Assembly (NCBI GenBank): GCA_030951095.1
Contig: JAUZQI010000071.1
Span: forward strand, 1 to 13,870
Direction: 5' to 3'
DNA length: 13,870 bases
From: Mariprofundus sp.
GTDB taxonomy: Bacteria; Pseudomonadota; Zetaproteobacteria; Mariprofundales; Mariprofundaceae
The position numbers were made by a program, and so were the translations under genes. Positions within the stretch are counted from its first letter, which is position 1; each line of letters starts with the position of its first letter. The notes under the pieces were generated by a model. It worked only from the letters and a program-made list of their open reading frames with translations. It made no database searches and was not told where the DNA came from. Below, piece after piece: positions 1 through 6,880 of the stretch.

Positions 1-1
1 C

Positions 2-1666
2 GGCGGTTGCGTGCGATTGCCCAAACGCATCGGCTGGATGCAGGCGGTGGAAATGATACTCACCGGTCGGGCAGTAGATGCGCGGCGCGCCAGACGTATC
101 GGATTGGCTGCATTAAGCCCCAAGCCGGAGCAGATGGAGGATGCTGTTGCCTATCTGGTTAAAAAAGGCAAAGTGACAAGTAGAAAATTCAATCCATGGT
201 GGCTGAAACTGTGGCCTGCCCGCGTGCTGTTTTTCCAGCAGGTGGAGAAAAAAACCTATGCGCGTTTGAAACATATCGATGTCGAAACGGCATATCCGGC
301 CATTCCGGCAGTGATTGCGTTATTTAAGGAAATCATCGGCATGTCGGATGGCCTTGCGCTGGCGCGCGAAGCCGAATCGCTGGGGCACATGGCGGTGACG
401 CCGACTTGCAAGAACCTGATTCGCGTTTTTCATCTGGGCGACGCATTGAAAAAACAGGATGCGGCCAAACGTGGACGCGATGCCGTACGCAGTTTCAATA
501 AAACGGCGGTGTATGGCGCTGGCGTTATGGGTGGTGGTATTGCATGGGTGGCATCGAAAACGATGGATGTGGATCTACATGAAGTAGCCGACGAACCGTT
601 AGCGCGCGGCATGAAAGGGATGGGGCGATTGGCCACCCGTCGGGGGCGCACAGACACCAAGCGTTTGGGACGAATCAGGCCGGTGCTGGATAGCAGTGGT
701 TTGAACGATGCAGATGTGGTGATCGAAGCGGTACTGGAAGATATCAAGATCAAACGCAAGCTGTGGGTTGAGGTGGGTAAAGATGTGTCGAAAGATACGT
801 TGTTATTATCCAATACCTCCTCGCTATCGATTTCCGAGATGCAGTATCGCCGCGCCAATGCCGGGCGCATCGCCGGTCTACACTTTTTTAATCCAGCGCC
901 GAAAATGCCGCTGGTCGAGGTGATTGCGGGCGACAAAACATCGACCGAAACACTGGATAAAACCTGTGCGCTGGCGACTTCCTGGGGTAAATTTCCCATC
1001 ATCGTCGCCGATCGCCCCGGCTTTCTAATCAATCGCTGTCTGATGCCGTTTATGAGCGCTGCCTTGAAACTGCTGGAGAGCGGCCAGAAACCGGAACATA
1101 TCGATGGCGCGTTGAAACGATTCGGCATGCCGATGGGCGCGATTGAACTGGCTGACCGGGTGGGACTGGATATCTGCCACCATGTCGGCGCACACCTGTC
1201 CGATGCATTCGAACATCAGCAACCCATGCCGGAGTGGTTTGATCGCATGGTGGCGGACGGGCTGCTGGGTGTGAAATCAGGCAAGGGATTTTTTGTCTAT
1301 GAAAAGAGAAAACAGGGCGATCTCAATTCCGAACTGGGACGTTATCTGCCGGGCGTCATAAGCAAGGAAAAAGAATTCGATGCCGATTTGAGTGCATCGA
1401 AAACGGGCGCAATGACGGCTGCGGAGATTGTAGATGCCTGCCTGATTCCGATGTTGTTGGAAGCGTTAAACTGTCTGCGTGAGGGGGTGGTGAACGATGC
1501 TGAGCAGCTGGATGCCGCCTTTGTCTACGGTATCGGATTTCCGCCGTTCCGTGGTGGGCTGCTACGTTATTTTGCATCCTGTGAAACAGATGAGCTAAAG
1601 CAGAAAATCGAAGCGCTGGGCCTTATTGCGCCGGATAATATGGAGGTGTTGCATGCCTTTCAATAA
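2..1666 (+). CDS. fadJ: Fatty-acid oxidation complex alpha subunit (enoyl-CoA hydratase / 3-hydroxyacyl-CoA dehydrogenase), 5' end cut by window
   Basis: This is the multifunctional beta-oxidation protein that hydrates trans-2-enoyl-CoA and oxidises L-3-hydroxyacyl-CoA with NAD+ in the cytoplasm. The frame is open from base 2. It begins inside the end of the crotonase domain (GGCVRLPKRIG, equivalent to the GG-x-x-R-x-P stretch of FadB), so about 150 residues, including the hydratase glutamates, lie outside the window. The GTG at 11 is internal and is not the real start. The NAD-binding Rossmann motif YGAGVMGGGIA is encoded around 512-544. The dehydrogenase catalytic pair is seen as HFFNP (His codon 881-883) and Glu in LVEVI (codon 917-919), with the 12-residue spacing of FadB. 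The C-terminal 3HCDH domain ends with GIGFPPFRGG. The next gene overlaps it by 14 bp and encodes an acyl-CoA ligase, which supports a fatty-acid degradation operon. FadB and FadJ cannot be told apart without the N-terminus; no thiolase gene is visible. Confidence 0.93.
   Translation, partial: GGCVRLPKRIGWMQAVEMILTGRAVDARRARRIGLAALSPKPEQMEDAVAYLVKKGKVTSRKFNPWWLKLWPARVLFFQQVEKKTYARLKHIDVETAYPAIPAVIALFKEIIGMSDGLALAREAESLGHMAVTPTCKNLIRVFHLGDALKKQDAAKRGRDAVRSFNKTAVYGAGVMGGGIAWVASKTMDVDLHEVADEPLARGMKGMGRLATRRGRTDTKRLGRIRPVLDSSGLNDADVVIEAVLEDIKIKRKLWVEVGKDVSKDTLLLSNTSSLSISEMQYRRANAGRIAGLHFFNPAPKMPLVEVIAGDKTSTETLDKTCALATSWGKFPIIVADRPGFLINRCLMPFMSAALKLLESGQKPEHIDGALKRFGMPMGAIELADRVGLDICHHVGAHLSDAFEHQQPMPEWFDRMVADGLLGVKSGKGFFVYEKRKQGDLNSELGRYLPGVISKEKEFDADLSASKTGAMTAAEIVDACLIPMLLEALNCLREGVVNDAEQLDAAFVYGIGFPPFRGGLLRYFASCETDELKQKIEALGLIAPDNMEVLHAFQ
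1642..1646 (+). promoter_or_regulatory. Shine-Dalgarno site for the acyl-CoA synthetase gene
   Basis: GGAGG lies 6 nt before the ATG at 1653, inside the end of the upstream fadJ-like gene. It selects that ATG over the in-frame TTG at 1626 and the later ATG at 1677, and it implies translational coupling. Confidence 0.8.
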
Positions 1667-3446
1667 ACATGCGTGTATGGGACTGAAACAGGCGGAGTCG
1701 GCCTCATGTTTGTCTGATCTGCTGCTGGCCTCGTCGCCGGATTTATTGGATAAACCCATGCTGCGATTCAGAAAACATGACGGTAGTTGGCAATCATGGT
1801 CGCGGATTCGCGTGCAGCAGGCGGTACTGCGAGTGGCTGCATGGCTGGAATCGATGGGAATCAAGCCGGGCGACCGGGTCGGTATTCTGGGGCATAACTC
1901 GCCGGAATGGTTTATCGCCGATTTTGCCATTTTGCGGCTGGGCGCGGTGACGGTTCCGGCTTATTTCACGGATCCGCCCGAAGCGGTGCGTTATGTGTTT
2001 GACGATGCCGATGTATCGGTGATTTTTGTCGAGGAGGGAGAACAACAGGATAAATTGAGCGGGATTGATAAACCCTTTATCGCCTTTCACAGCGCGACGG
2101 AGAGCATTGAAGCGATTGCGGTGGATGAAATCTGGGATAATAGATTGGAAGCCTCATGTCCGGAACGCGATCAATTGGCGACGCTGATTTACACCTCCGG
2201 CACCACAGGCCATCCTAAGGGCGTGATGCTGACGCATGGCAACCTGCTCAGCGACGTGGCGGCGGGCATCGATGGCGTGCCGGTGTATCCTGCCGATCTG
2301 TTTCTGTCCTTTTTGCCCGCCTCGCATGCATTTGAGCGCACAGTTGGCCATTTTTTACCGACAGCCTGCGGCTCGGAAATCGCTTACGCAGAAGCGGTGA
2401 CGACTCTGCTCAGGGATATGCCCGAAGTGAAACCCACGATCATGATTTCTGTGCCGCGTCTGTATGAAAAAATCTATGCCGGCGTGCAAGCCAAACTGGC
2501 CGCCGGGCCGGGCTTGAAACGCAAGCTGTTCAATCTGGCTCAAAAGCTGGGCATGCAACGATTTGAATTAAAACAGCAGGGCAGGGATCTGTCTGCTGGT
2601 AAAGCGGTGGTGTGGGGGCTGCTCGATAAAGTGGTGAATGCCAAGCTGCGCGAAAAGATGGGAGGTAGAATTCGTCTGTTTATTTCAGGTGGCGCGGCCT
2701 TGCACCCCAAAATTGCCCGTTTTTTGCTAGCGGCTGATATCATGGTATTGCCCGGTTACGGATTGACTGAAACTTCGCCGATATTATCGGTGAATGTAAC
2801 CGATAAAATCAAACCGGCGACGGTCGGGGCAGCCCTGTCCGGTGTGGAATTCAAGGTGGCGGGCGATGGTGAGTTGTTGGTGAAAGGTCCGATGGTGATG
2901 CAAGGTTACTGGAATAAACCTGAAGCAACAGCAGCAGCTTTCGATGCTGATGGCTGGCTGTATACCGGAGATATTATTGAAATAGATGATGAGGGCTATA
3001 TCACCATCGTCGATCGTAAAAAAGAAATGATGGTGCTCTCCAATGGTGAAAATGTTCCTCCAGCGCTCATTGAGCAGCATTTGAATCAGGATCCGTGTTT
3101 TCTTCAAACAATGGTATTGGCTGATAATCGGCCCTATGTGGCTGCATTATTGGTGCCCGATGAAACGGCATTTTCCCGTGCATGGCAGATGGACAAGAAA
3201 AAACCGCTACCAGGTGACTGGCGAGACAATCAGGATGTTTCATCATGGGTGCTTGGGCGTTTGCATAGCGATGAATACGATCTGCCCAGTTATATGCAGG
3301 TGAAACGATTTGCGTTTGTCGATACCGAATGGACCCAGAATGACGGATTTTTGACACCCACATTGAAACTCAAACGCAGAAAAATCACCGAATACCAAGC
3401 TGAACTGATTGAAGCACTCTATCCGGATCATGAGCAGGTTTTATAA
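1653..3446 (+). CDS. Long-chain fatty acid--CoA ligase (AMP-forming acyl-CoA synthetase)
   Basis: This 597-residue ANL-superfamily enzyme activates free fatty acids with ATP and CoA through an acyl-adenylate. It supplies acyl-CoA to the beta-oxidation protein encoded just upstream. The adenylation core motifs appear in order: the phosphate-binding loop YTSGTTGHPKGVMLTHGN near residue 180, GYGLTETSP near 368, YTGD near 437 and the hinge DRKKEM near 454. The C-terminal lid carries LTPTLKLKRRKI, which includes the lysine used in adenylation. Length and motifs fit the eukaryote-like/FadD15 long-chain branch more than short-chain Acs. I chose the ATG at 1653 because of the GGAGG 6 nt upstream. The gene overlaps the preceding stop by 14 bp, so co-transcription is likely. 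Substrate chain length cannot be read from the sequence. Confidence 0.93.
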   Translation: MPFNKHACMGLKQAESASCLSDLLLASSPDLLDKPMLRFRKHDGSWQSWSRIRVQQAVLRVAAWLESMGIKPGDRVGILGHNSPEWFIADFAILRLGAVTVPAYFTDPPEAVRYVFDDADVSVIFVEEGEQQDKLSGIDKPFIAFHSATESIEAIAVDEIWDNRLEASCPERDQLATLIYTSGTTGHPKGVMLTHGNLLSDVAAGIDGVPVYPADLFLSFLPASHAFERTVGHFLPTACGSEIAYAEAVTTLLRDMPEVKPTIMISVPRLYEKIYAGVQAKLAAGPGLKRKLFNLAQKLGMQRFELKQQGRDLSAGKAVVWGLLDKVVNAKLREKMGGRIRLFISGGAALHPKIARFLLAADIMVLPGYGLTETSPILSVNVTDKIKPATVGAALSGVEFKVAGDGELLVKGPMVMQGYWNKPEATAAAFDADGWLYTGDIIEIDDEGYITIVDRKKEMMVLSNGENVPPALIEQHLNQDPCFLQTMVLADNRPYVAALLVPDETAFSRAWQMDKKKPLPGDWRDNQDVSSWVLGRLHSDEYDLPSYMQVKRFAFVDTEWTQNDGFLTPTLKLKRRKITEYQAELIEALYPDHEQVL

Positions 3447-3462
3447 AGCCATAGTACTGTTT

Positions 3463-3477
3463 TACTCTCCGGGAGTA
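3463..3477 (+). promoter_or_regulatory. Small hairpin covering the putative lipB Shine-Dalgarno
   Basis: TACTC (3463-3467) pairs with GAGTA (3473-3477) around a 5-nt loop. The only Shine-Dalgarno-like string before lipB, GGGAG at 3471-3475, lies partly in the right arm and sits an unusually long 12 nt from the ATG. There is no T-tract, so it does not look like a terminator. The stem is only 5 bp and could be chance. Confidence 0.25.
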
Positions 3478-3487
3478 TCATTCCCCG

Positions 3488-4111
3488 ATGACTGCACCGT
3501 ACAAGCATGGATCACTCGAGCAGCGATGGCTGGGTAGACAGGCGTATGAACCTGTTTGGGCATTGTTACAGAAACGGGCCAATGCCATAGCCTGCGACAA
3601 CAGCTGCGAAGTGATTTTCAGTTGTGAACATGATCCTGTTTACACGACCGGAAAACGTGGTGTGGATAATCGGTCAGGTGCCGAACTTCCGGCTCCGGTT
3701 GTATATTCAGACCGGGGAGGTGAAATGACTTTTCATGGGCCTGGCCAGATCATGCTTTACCCGGTGATTCATTTGCGAAAACGTGGGGTAGGTGTGAAGC
3801 AGTATGTACATGTCCTTGAACAATCCTGTATAGATATGCTGAAGGAGCTGGGCGTGGATTCAGGTCGTCATTGCGGGTTTCCGGGTGTGTGGACCGAGCA
3901 GGGAAAAATAGCTGCGCTTGGCATTCGAATCACGCATGGCGTGGCCTACCACGGTATGGCGCTGAATGTAAATGTTGATACCAAATGGTTTGCTGCCATC
4001 AATCCTTGCGGCCTTCAAACTGGCGTTGTCAGTTTGTCGGATTTTATCAAGCCGCCGCTATTACCCGAGTTGGCAGGATGCTGGCAGCATTGTTTGAACG
4101 ATCTTTTATAG
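3488..4111 (+). CDS. lipB: Octanoyl-[acyl-carrier-protein]:protein N-octanoyltransferase
   Basis: LipB transfers octanoyl groups from ACP to the lipoyl domains of 2-oxoacid dehydrogenases and GcvH, ahead of sulfur insertion by LipA. The 207-residue length matches the family (E. coli, 213). The substrate-binding signature RGGEMTFHGPGQ is present near residue 78. The catalytic lysine is Lys140 in GKIAALGIRI. The catalytic cysteine is Cys174 in NPCG, 34 residues later, the same spacing as Lys135/Cys169 in the E. coli enzyme. The ATG at 3488 begins a normal LipB N-terminus, but its Shine-Dalgarno (GGGAG) is 12 nt away and may fold into a small hairpin. lipA is not in the window. The gene starts 41 bp after the acyl-CoA ligase and could be read from the same transcript; no clear separate promoter was seen. 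Confidence 0.96.
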   Translation: MTAPYKHGSLEQRWLGRQAYEPVWALLQKRANAIACDNSCEVIFSCEHDPVYTTGKRGVDNRSGAELPAPVVYSDRGGEMTFHGPGQIMLYPVIHLRKRGVGVKQYVHVLEQSCIDMLKELGVDSGRHCGFPGVWTEQGKIAALGIRITHGVAYHGMALNVNVDTKWFAAINPCGLQTGVVSLSDFIKPPLLPELAGCWQHCLNDLL

Positions 4112-4149
4112 TCGCAAATATCCAGTGTTTTTTTACCGTCAGGCGCTTT

Positions 4150-4171
4150 GCGTGCGCGTCAGCGCGAGTGC
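4150..4171 (+). other. Imperfect GC-rich stem-loop between lipB and the DUF992 gene
   Basis: Arms 4150-4158 and 4163-4171 pair around the loop TCAG. The inner four pairs (CGCG/CGCG type) are perfect, followed by one mismatch, two G-T wobbles and two further pairs. No T-tract follows, so it is not a standard intrinsic terminator; a 7-T run lies on the wrong side at 4128-4134. It may be an RNA structure at the lipB 3' end or chance in a GC-rich patch. Confidence 0.25.
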
Positions 4172-4218
4172 AGTTCCTGAAATATAATAAAATGTCATGA
4201 TTTTTACTTAGGATCGTC

Positions 4219-4224
4219 TATAAT
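4219..4224 (+). promoter_or_regulatory. Putative sigma-70 -10 box for the DUF992 gene
   Basis: This is a perfect TATAAT about 58 nt before the start codon, giving a predicted start of transcription near 4231 and a leader of about 50 nt. The matching -35 is poor (ATGATT at 4197-4202, 16-bp spacer). A second TATAAT at 4183-4188 also lacks a good -35. The 4112-4282 interval otherwise holds only the stem-loop at 4150-4171 and no gene. Confidence 0.5.
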
Positions 4225-4270
4225 AGCTACGGACGTCTTACGAGAGGTGTCGTGATTTAGAGCTGACTAT

Positions 4271-4276
4271 AGGAGG
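4271..4276 (+). promoter_or_regulatory. Strong Shine-Dalgarno of the DUF992 gene
   Basis: A full AGGAGG lies 6 nt before the ATG at 4283. It is the strongest ribosome binding site in the window and suggests a well-translated product. Confidence 0.85.
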
Positions 4277-4282
4277 AGCTTT

Positions 4283-4768
4283 ATGAAGGTTAGAAATATT
4301 TTACTGGGTATGGCTGTTGCGTTGATAGCGACAGTTCCCGCTTATGCCGGTAATTCAACGGCAGGAACCAAGATTGGTATTTTGACTTGTAATTCAGTGC
4401 CGGGATCAGGTGTGAACCTGCTTATTCATTCAACTGTGGATATCGAATGTAAATTTGAGTCTACTGACGGCAGTGGCGTTGAACGCTACATTGGAGAAAC
4501 TGGTATCGGTTTTGGTATTGATATCAACTACAACCTTGAGAGACATCTGGCTTTTACTGTATTCGCAGCGGATACAGCGCGGGGTAGCCATAAACTTGCT
4601 GGAAAGTATGGTGGTGCCGGGGCATCTGCTACTGTAGGTGTGGGGGCAGGAGCTCAAGTGCTGGTTGGTGGCAGTAACAAGAGCGTTTCATTGCAACCTG
4701 TTATCGAAGGAAGTACGGGCGTTGGCGTTAGTGCCGGTGTCACCTACCTGTTTTTGCAAGCGAAATAA
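4283..4768 (+). CDS. Exported DUF992-family protein of unknown function
   Basis: This 161-residue protein has a clear Sec signal peptide: MKVR, then a hydrophobic core, then cleavage after AYA at residues 20-22. It should be periplasmic, since there is no lipobox and no further membrane helix. The mature part matches DUF992 proteins as I recall them: GTKIGILTCN, then ERYIGETG, then a glycine/alanine/valine-rich stretch ending in LQPV. The two cysteines Cys36 and Cys56 could form a disulfide. The function of the family is not known to me. The gene looks monocistronic, with its own TATAAT box, a consensus AGGAGG and a strong terminator just after it. My hand count gives about 47% GC, apparently lower than acnA and other neighbours, which may mean acquisition or simply a small exported protein. 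The DUF992 assignment comes from remembered motifs, not a search. Confidence 0.85.
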   Translation: MKVRNILLGMAVALIATVPAYAGNSTAGTKIGILTCNSVPGSGVNLLIHSTVDIECKFESTDGSGVERYIGETGIGFGIDINYNLERHLAFTVFAADTARGSHKLAGKYGGAGASATVGVGAGAQVLVGGSNKSVSLQPVIEGSTGVGVSAGVTYLFLQAK

Positions 4769-4785
4769 ACCATAGCGATATTATG

Positions 4786-4823
4786 AAAAGACAAGGGAAG
4801 GCAGACGCCTTCCCTTGTCTTTT
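4786..4823. terminator. Bidirectional intrinsic terminator
   Basis: A perfect 17-bp inverted repeat (4786-4802 and 4807-4823) encloses the 4-nt loop AGAC. The arms begin with AAAA and end with TTTT, so RNA from either strand ends in a U-tract after a GC-rich stem. It lies 17 bp after the DUF992 stop and 11 bp after the end of the convergent flavodoxin gene, and should stop transcription from both sides. Confidence 0.93.
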
Positions 4824-4834
4824 TGTTTCCAGGA

Positions 4835-5377
4835 TTAAGTGGTTATGCCGGTAGTGACCTCGGCAAGGTGTGCGCCATAGCTGCGTGCGGCGACGAGTGC
4901 TGCCTCAGAAACTGTATCCGGCATGCCTTCGTGATTGCCGCTGCGTCCGTATGGGCCCCATTGTAAACCACCATCAGCATAACCGGGCAGGGATTTGGGA
5001 AAACCAACCACCAGCATGCCGTGTTCCAGAAAGTTGGAATGAAGCGCAATCATTGTTTGCTCCACGCCGCCGCCAGCACCACCAAAACCACCGCCTGTAG
5101 CAAATACACCACCGACCTTGCCTTCCAGTGCGCTCTCCATCCACAGCTTGGCTGCGCGGTCGATTAATTGCTTCACTTGCCATGCCATCGAGCCCATGTG
5201 TACCGGTGTCCCGAATACAATCATATCGGCGGCCAGTAAATCCTGTAGCGATGTTTCTTCAGCAGTACGCAGATCAATGGATACACCGGCCCGGCCAGCC
5301 CGGATTCCGGCTGCGATAGCCTCAGCCATTTTTTTTGTGTTTCCATAATCGGAATGATAGGCAATTAACACCTGCAT
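4835..5377 (-). CDS. Flavodoxin-fold NAD(P)H:quinone oxidoreductase, WrbA-like
   Basis: This 180-residue cytoplasmic flavoprotein is probably an FMN-dependent quinone reductase of the WrbA/flavodoxin family, which carries out two-electron reduction and so avoids semiquinones. The N-terminal FMN phosphate loop is YHSDYGNTKKMAEAIA, close to residue 6. It is followed by FGTPVHMGSMAWQVKQLID and the flavin-contacting ATGGGFGGAGGGVEQT. The C-terminal PYGRSGNHEG takes the place of the PYGATTIAG loop of WrbA. It is slightly shorter than E. coli WrbA (198). The ATG at 5377 was chosen because GGGGAG (5385-5390, minus strand) lies 7 nt upstream; an upstream in-frame ATG at 5428 adds 17 residues unlike the family and has no such site. 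The gene is transcribed alone, divergent from nfeD and convergent with the DUF992 gene. Physiological substrate is unknown. Confidence 0.85.
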   Translation of the reverse strand: MQVLIAYHSDYGNTKKMAEAIAAGIRAGRAGVSIDLRTAEETSLQDLLAADMIVFGTPVHMGSMAWQVKQLIDRAAKLWMESALEGKVGGVFATGGGFGGAGGGVEQTMIALHSNFLEHGMLVVGFPKSLPGYADGGLQWGPYGRSGNHEGMPDTVSEAALVAARSYGAHLAEVTTGITT

Positions 5378-5384
5378 GGTTTCT

Positions 5385-5390
5385 CTCCCC
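5385..5390 (-). promoter_or_regulatory. Shine-Dalgarno of the flavodoxin gene
   Basis: On the minus strand GGGGAG lies 7 nt before the ATG at 5377. It fixes that start rather than the ATG at 5428. Confidence 0.75.
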
Positions 5391-5448
5391 TGGCGTACGT
5401 TGTTTGTTACAAGCCAAATGCAGAGCAATAAGGCAATAATTTCTGCAA

Positions 5449-5477
5449 ATATTACAGACTATGAATCCGGGCTGCAA
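5449..5477 (-). promoter_or_regulatory. Candidate promoter of the flavodoxin gene
   Basis: Read on the minus strand, TTGCAG (5472-5477), 17 bp and TAATAT (5449-5454) form a moderate sigma-70-like pair; TGTAAT (5451-5456) with a 15-bp spacer is an alternative -10. The match is partial. It faces the putative nfeD promoter in the 129-bp divergent spacer. Confidence 0.3.
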
Positions 5478-5490
5478 TTTCCAGCCATTG

Positions 5491-5499
5491 TGGTATACT
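5491..5499 (+). promoter_or_regulatory. Extended -10 promoter of nfeD
   Basis: TGGTATACT is a TGn-extended -10 box (TATACT at 5494-5499), a class that needs little -35 contact. Only a weak CTGCAA lies at 5472-5477. The expected first transcribed base is about 5506-5507, which is the A of the nfeD start codon, so the mRNA would be leaderless. Confidence 0.5.
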
Positions 5500-5506
5500 A
5501 ACATGC

Positions 5507-6880
5507 ATGCACAGAGTGTTTTCTGTTCTGATACTCACAGCATTGATGCTGATCGCTGCGCCATCGATACAGTCGGCGCCGGTTGCACGATTATATGATA
5601 TTCAGGGCGCTATTGGCCCGGCTGTTGCCGAAGATATTGAACATGCCATTGCGGATGCTCAGGGGCAGTCTTTGTTTATCCTGCGCATGGATACGCCTGG
5701 TGGGCTGGATCTGGCCATGCGGCGCATTATTCAGGCTATTCTCGCATCCGCTGTTCCCGTGATTGCTTATGTCGCGCCTCAGGGTGCACGTGCTGCCAGT
5801 GCCGGCACATATATTCTCTACGCTTCACACATTGCAGCCATGGCATCGGCGACCAATCTTGGTGCAGCTACACCGGTTCAGATAGGTGGAATGCCCAGGC
5901 CTGATAGACCCAAACCGGAGATGCCCGCTTCTCCGAATGCGACAAGGAAATCACCTGCACCCGAATCGACGGATAATCCAATGCAACATAAGATGATTAA
6001 TGATGCAGCTGCGTACATCCGCAGCCTGGCCCAATTGCGGGGGCGCAATGCCGAGTGGGCCGAGCAGGCGGTGCGCAATGCCGCCTCACTGTCGGCTGAT
6101 CAGGCTCTGAAGCAGAATGTGATCGATGTGATTGCTGATGATATTCCCCAGCTGTTAAGCAGGCTGGATGGTCGTACGGTTGTCACCTCCCTGGGGAAAA
6201 TCACACTGAAGACACAAAGTATGGTCATTGAAACGGTTGAACGCAGTTGGCGTAGTCGCTTGCTGGCCGTTATAAGCGATCCCAATGTGGCCTATATCCT
6301 GATGTTGCTTGGTATGTACGGGCTGTTTTTCGAACTGGCCAACCCCGGTTTTGTTTTGCCCGGCGTCATTGGCGGCATATCACTACTGCTGGCTTTGTTC
6401 GCCTTCCAGGTGCTGCCTGTCAATATTGCAGGACTCGGTCTGATAGTTCTGGGTATTGCATTCATGGTTGCCGAAGCCTTTATTCCCAGCTTTGGTGCGT
6501 TGGGGCTGGGTGGCGTGATTGCTTTTGTAGCAGGTTCTATCATGCTGATGGACACCGGCGTACCGGGTTACGGGGTTTCGATGCTGTTGATTGGCTCGGT
6601 AGCGTTTGTTTCAGCGCTGTTTTTTATCCTGATCACAGGCATGGCAATCCGGGCCAGAATGCGACCGGTTGTCAGTGGTGCTGAAGAATTGCTGCACGAA
6701 AGTGGCATTGCGCTGGAATCATTTGAGCAACATGGGCGCGTTCAGGTGCATGGAGAAACATGGCAGGCCAGCAGTGATTATGCAGTCCGGCAGGGCGCTC
6801 CCATTCAGGTGACCGGTCGTGATGGTCTGATGCTTAAGATTACACCTTTACCACATAAAACCACGGAGGTTAGATCATGA
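5507..6880 (+). CDS. nfeD: NfeD-family membrane serine protease (ClpP class, stomatin operon partner)
   Basis: This 457-residue protein is the long form of NfeD: an exported ClpP-like serine protease domain joined to a membrane and OB-fold part. A signal peptide ends near QSA (residues 22-24). The protease domain has MDTPGGL near 63, the catalytic Ser98 in ARAASAGTY, and the catalytic Lys162 in [21 protein letters not shown], the dyad arrangement of the Pyrococcus PH1510 protease. A proline-rich loop of about 30 residues separates them. Four or five membrane segments follow (about 261-385), then a C-terminal beta domain (about 395-457). The partner slipin gene starts within its stop codon (ATGA, 4-bp overlap). 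The ATG at 5507 is the only sensible start that gives a signal peptide, but no Shine-Dalgarno precedes it; an extended -10 just upstream suggests leaderless translation. Confidence 0.94.
   Translation: MHRVFSVLILTALMLIAAPSIQSAPVARLYDIQGAIGPAVAEDIEHAIADAQGQSLFILRMDTPGGLDLAMRRIIQAILASAVPVIAYVAPQGARAASAGTYILYASHIAAMASATNLGAATPVQIGGMPRPDRPKPEMPASPNATRKSPAPESTDNPMQHKMINDAAAYIRSLAQLRGRNAEWAEQAVRNAASLSADQALKQNVIDVIADDIPQLLSRLDGRTVVTSLGKITLKTQSMVIETVERSWRSRLLAVISDPNVAYILMLLGMYGLFFELANPGFVLPGVIGGISLLLALFAFQVLPVNIAGLGLIVLGIAFMVAEAFIPSFGALGLGGVIAFVAGSIMLMDTGVPGYGVSMLLIGSVAFVSALFFILITGMAIRARMRPVVSGAEELLHESGIALESFEQHGRVQVHGETWQASSDYAVRQGAPIQVTGRDGLMLKITPLPHKTTEVRS

Noticed and set aside
430..1128. 232-codon minus-strand frame opposite the fadJ-like gene
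   Set aside because: Antisense shadow of a conserved dehydrogenase domain; low-complexity Ser/Arg composition and no ribosome binding site noticed.
3985..4200. 71-codon plus-strand frame overlapping the end of lipB
   Set aside because: Mostly out-of-frame lipB sequence, unusual composition and no start signal; the part beyond lipB is too short to support a gene.
5378..5428. Upstream ATG extension of the flavodoxin gene
   Set aside because: Adds 17 residues before a normal flavodoxin N-terminus and lacks a ribosome binding site; the extension covers the real Shine-Dalgarno.
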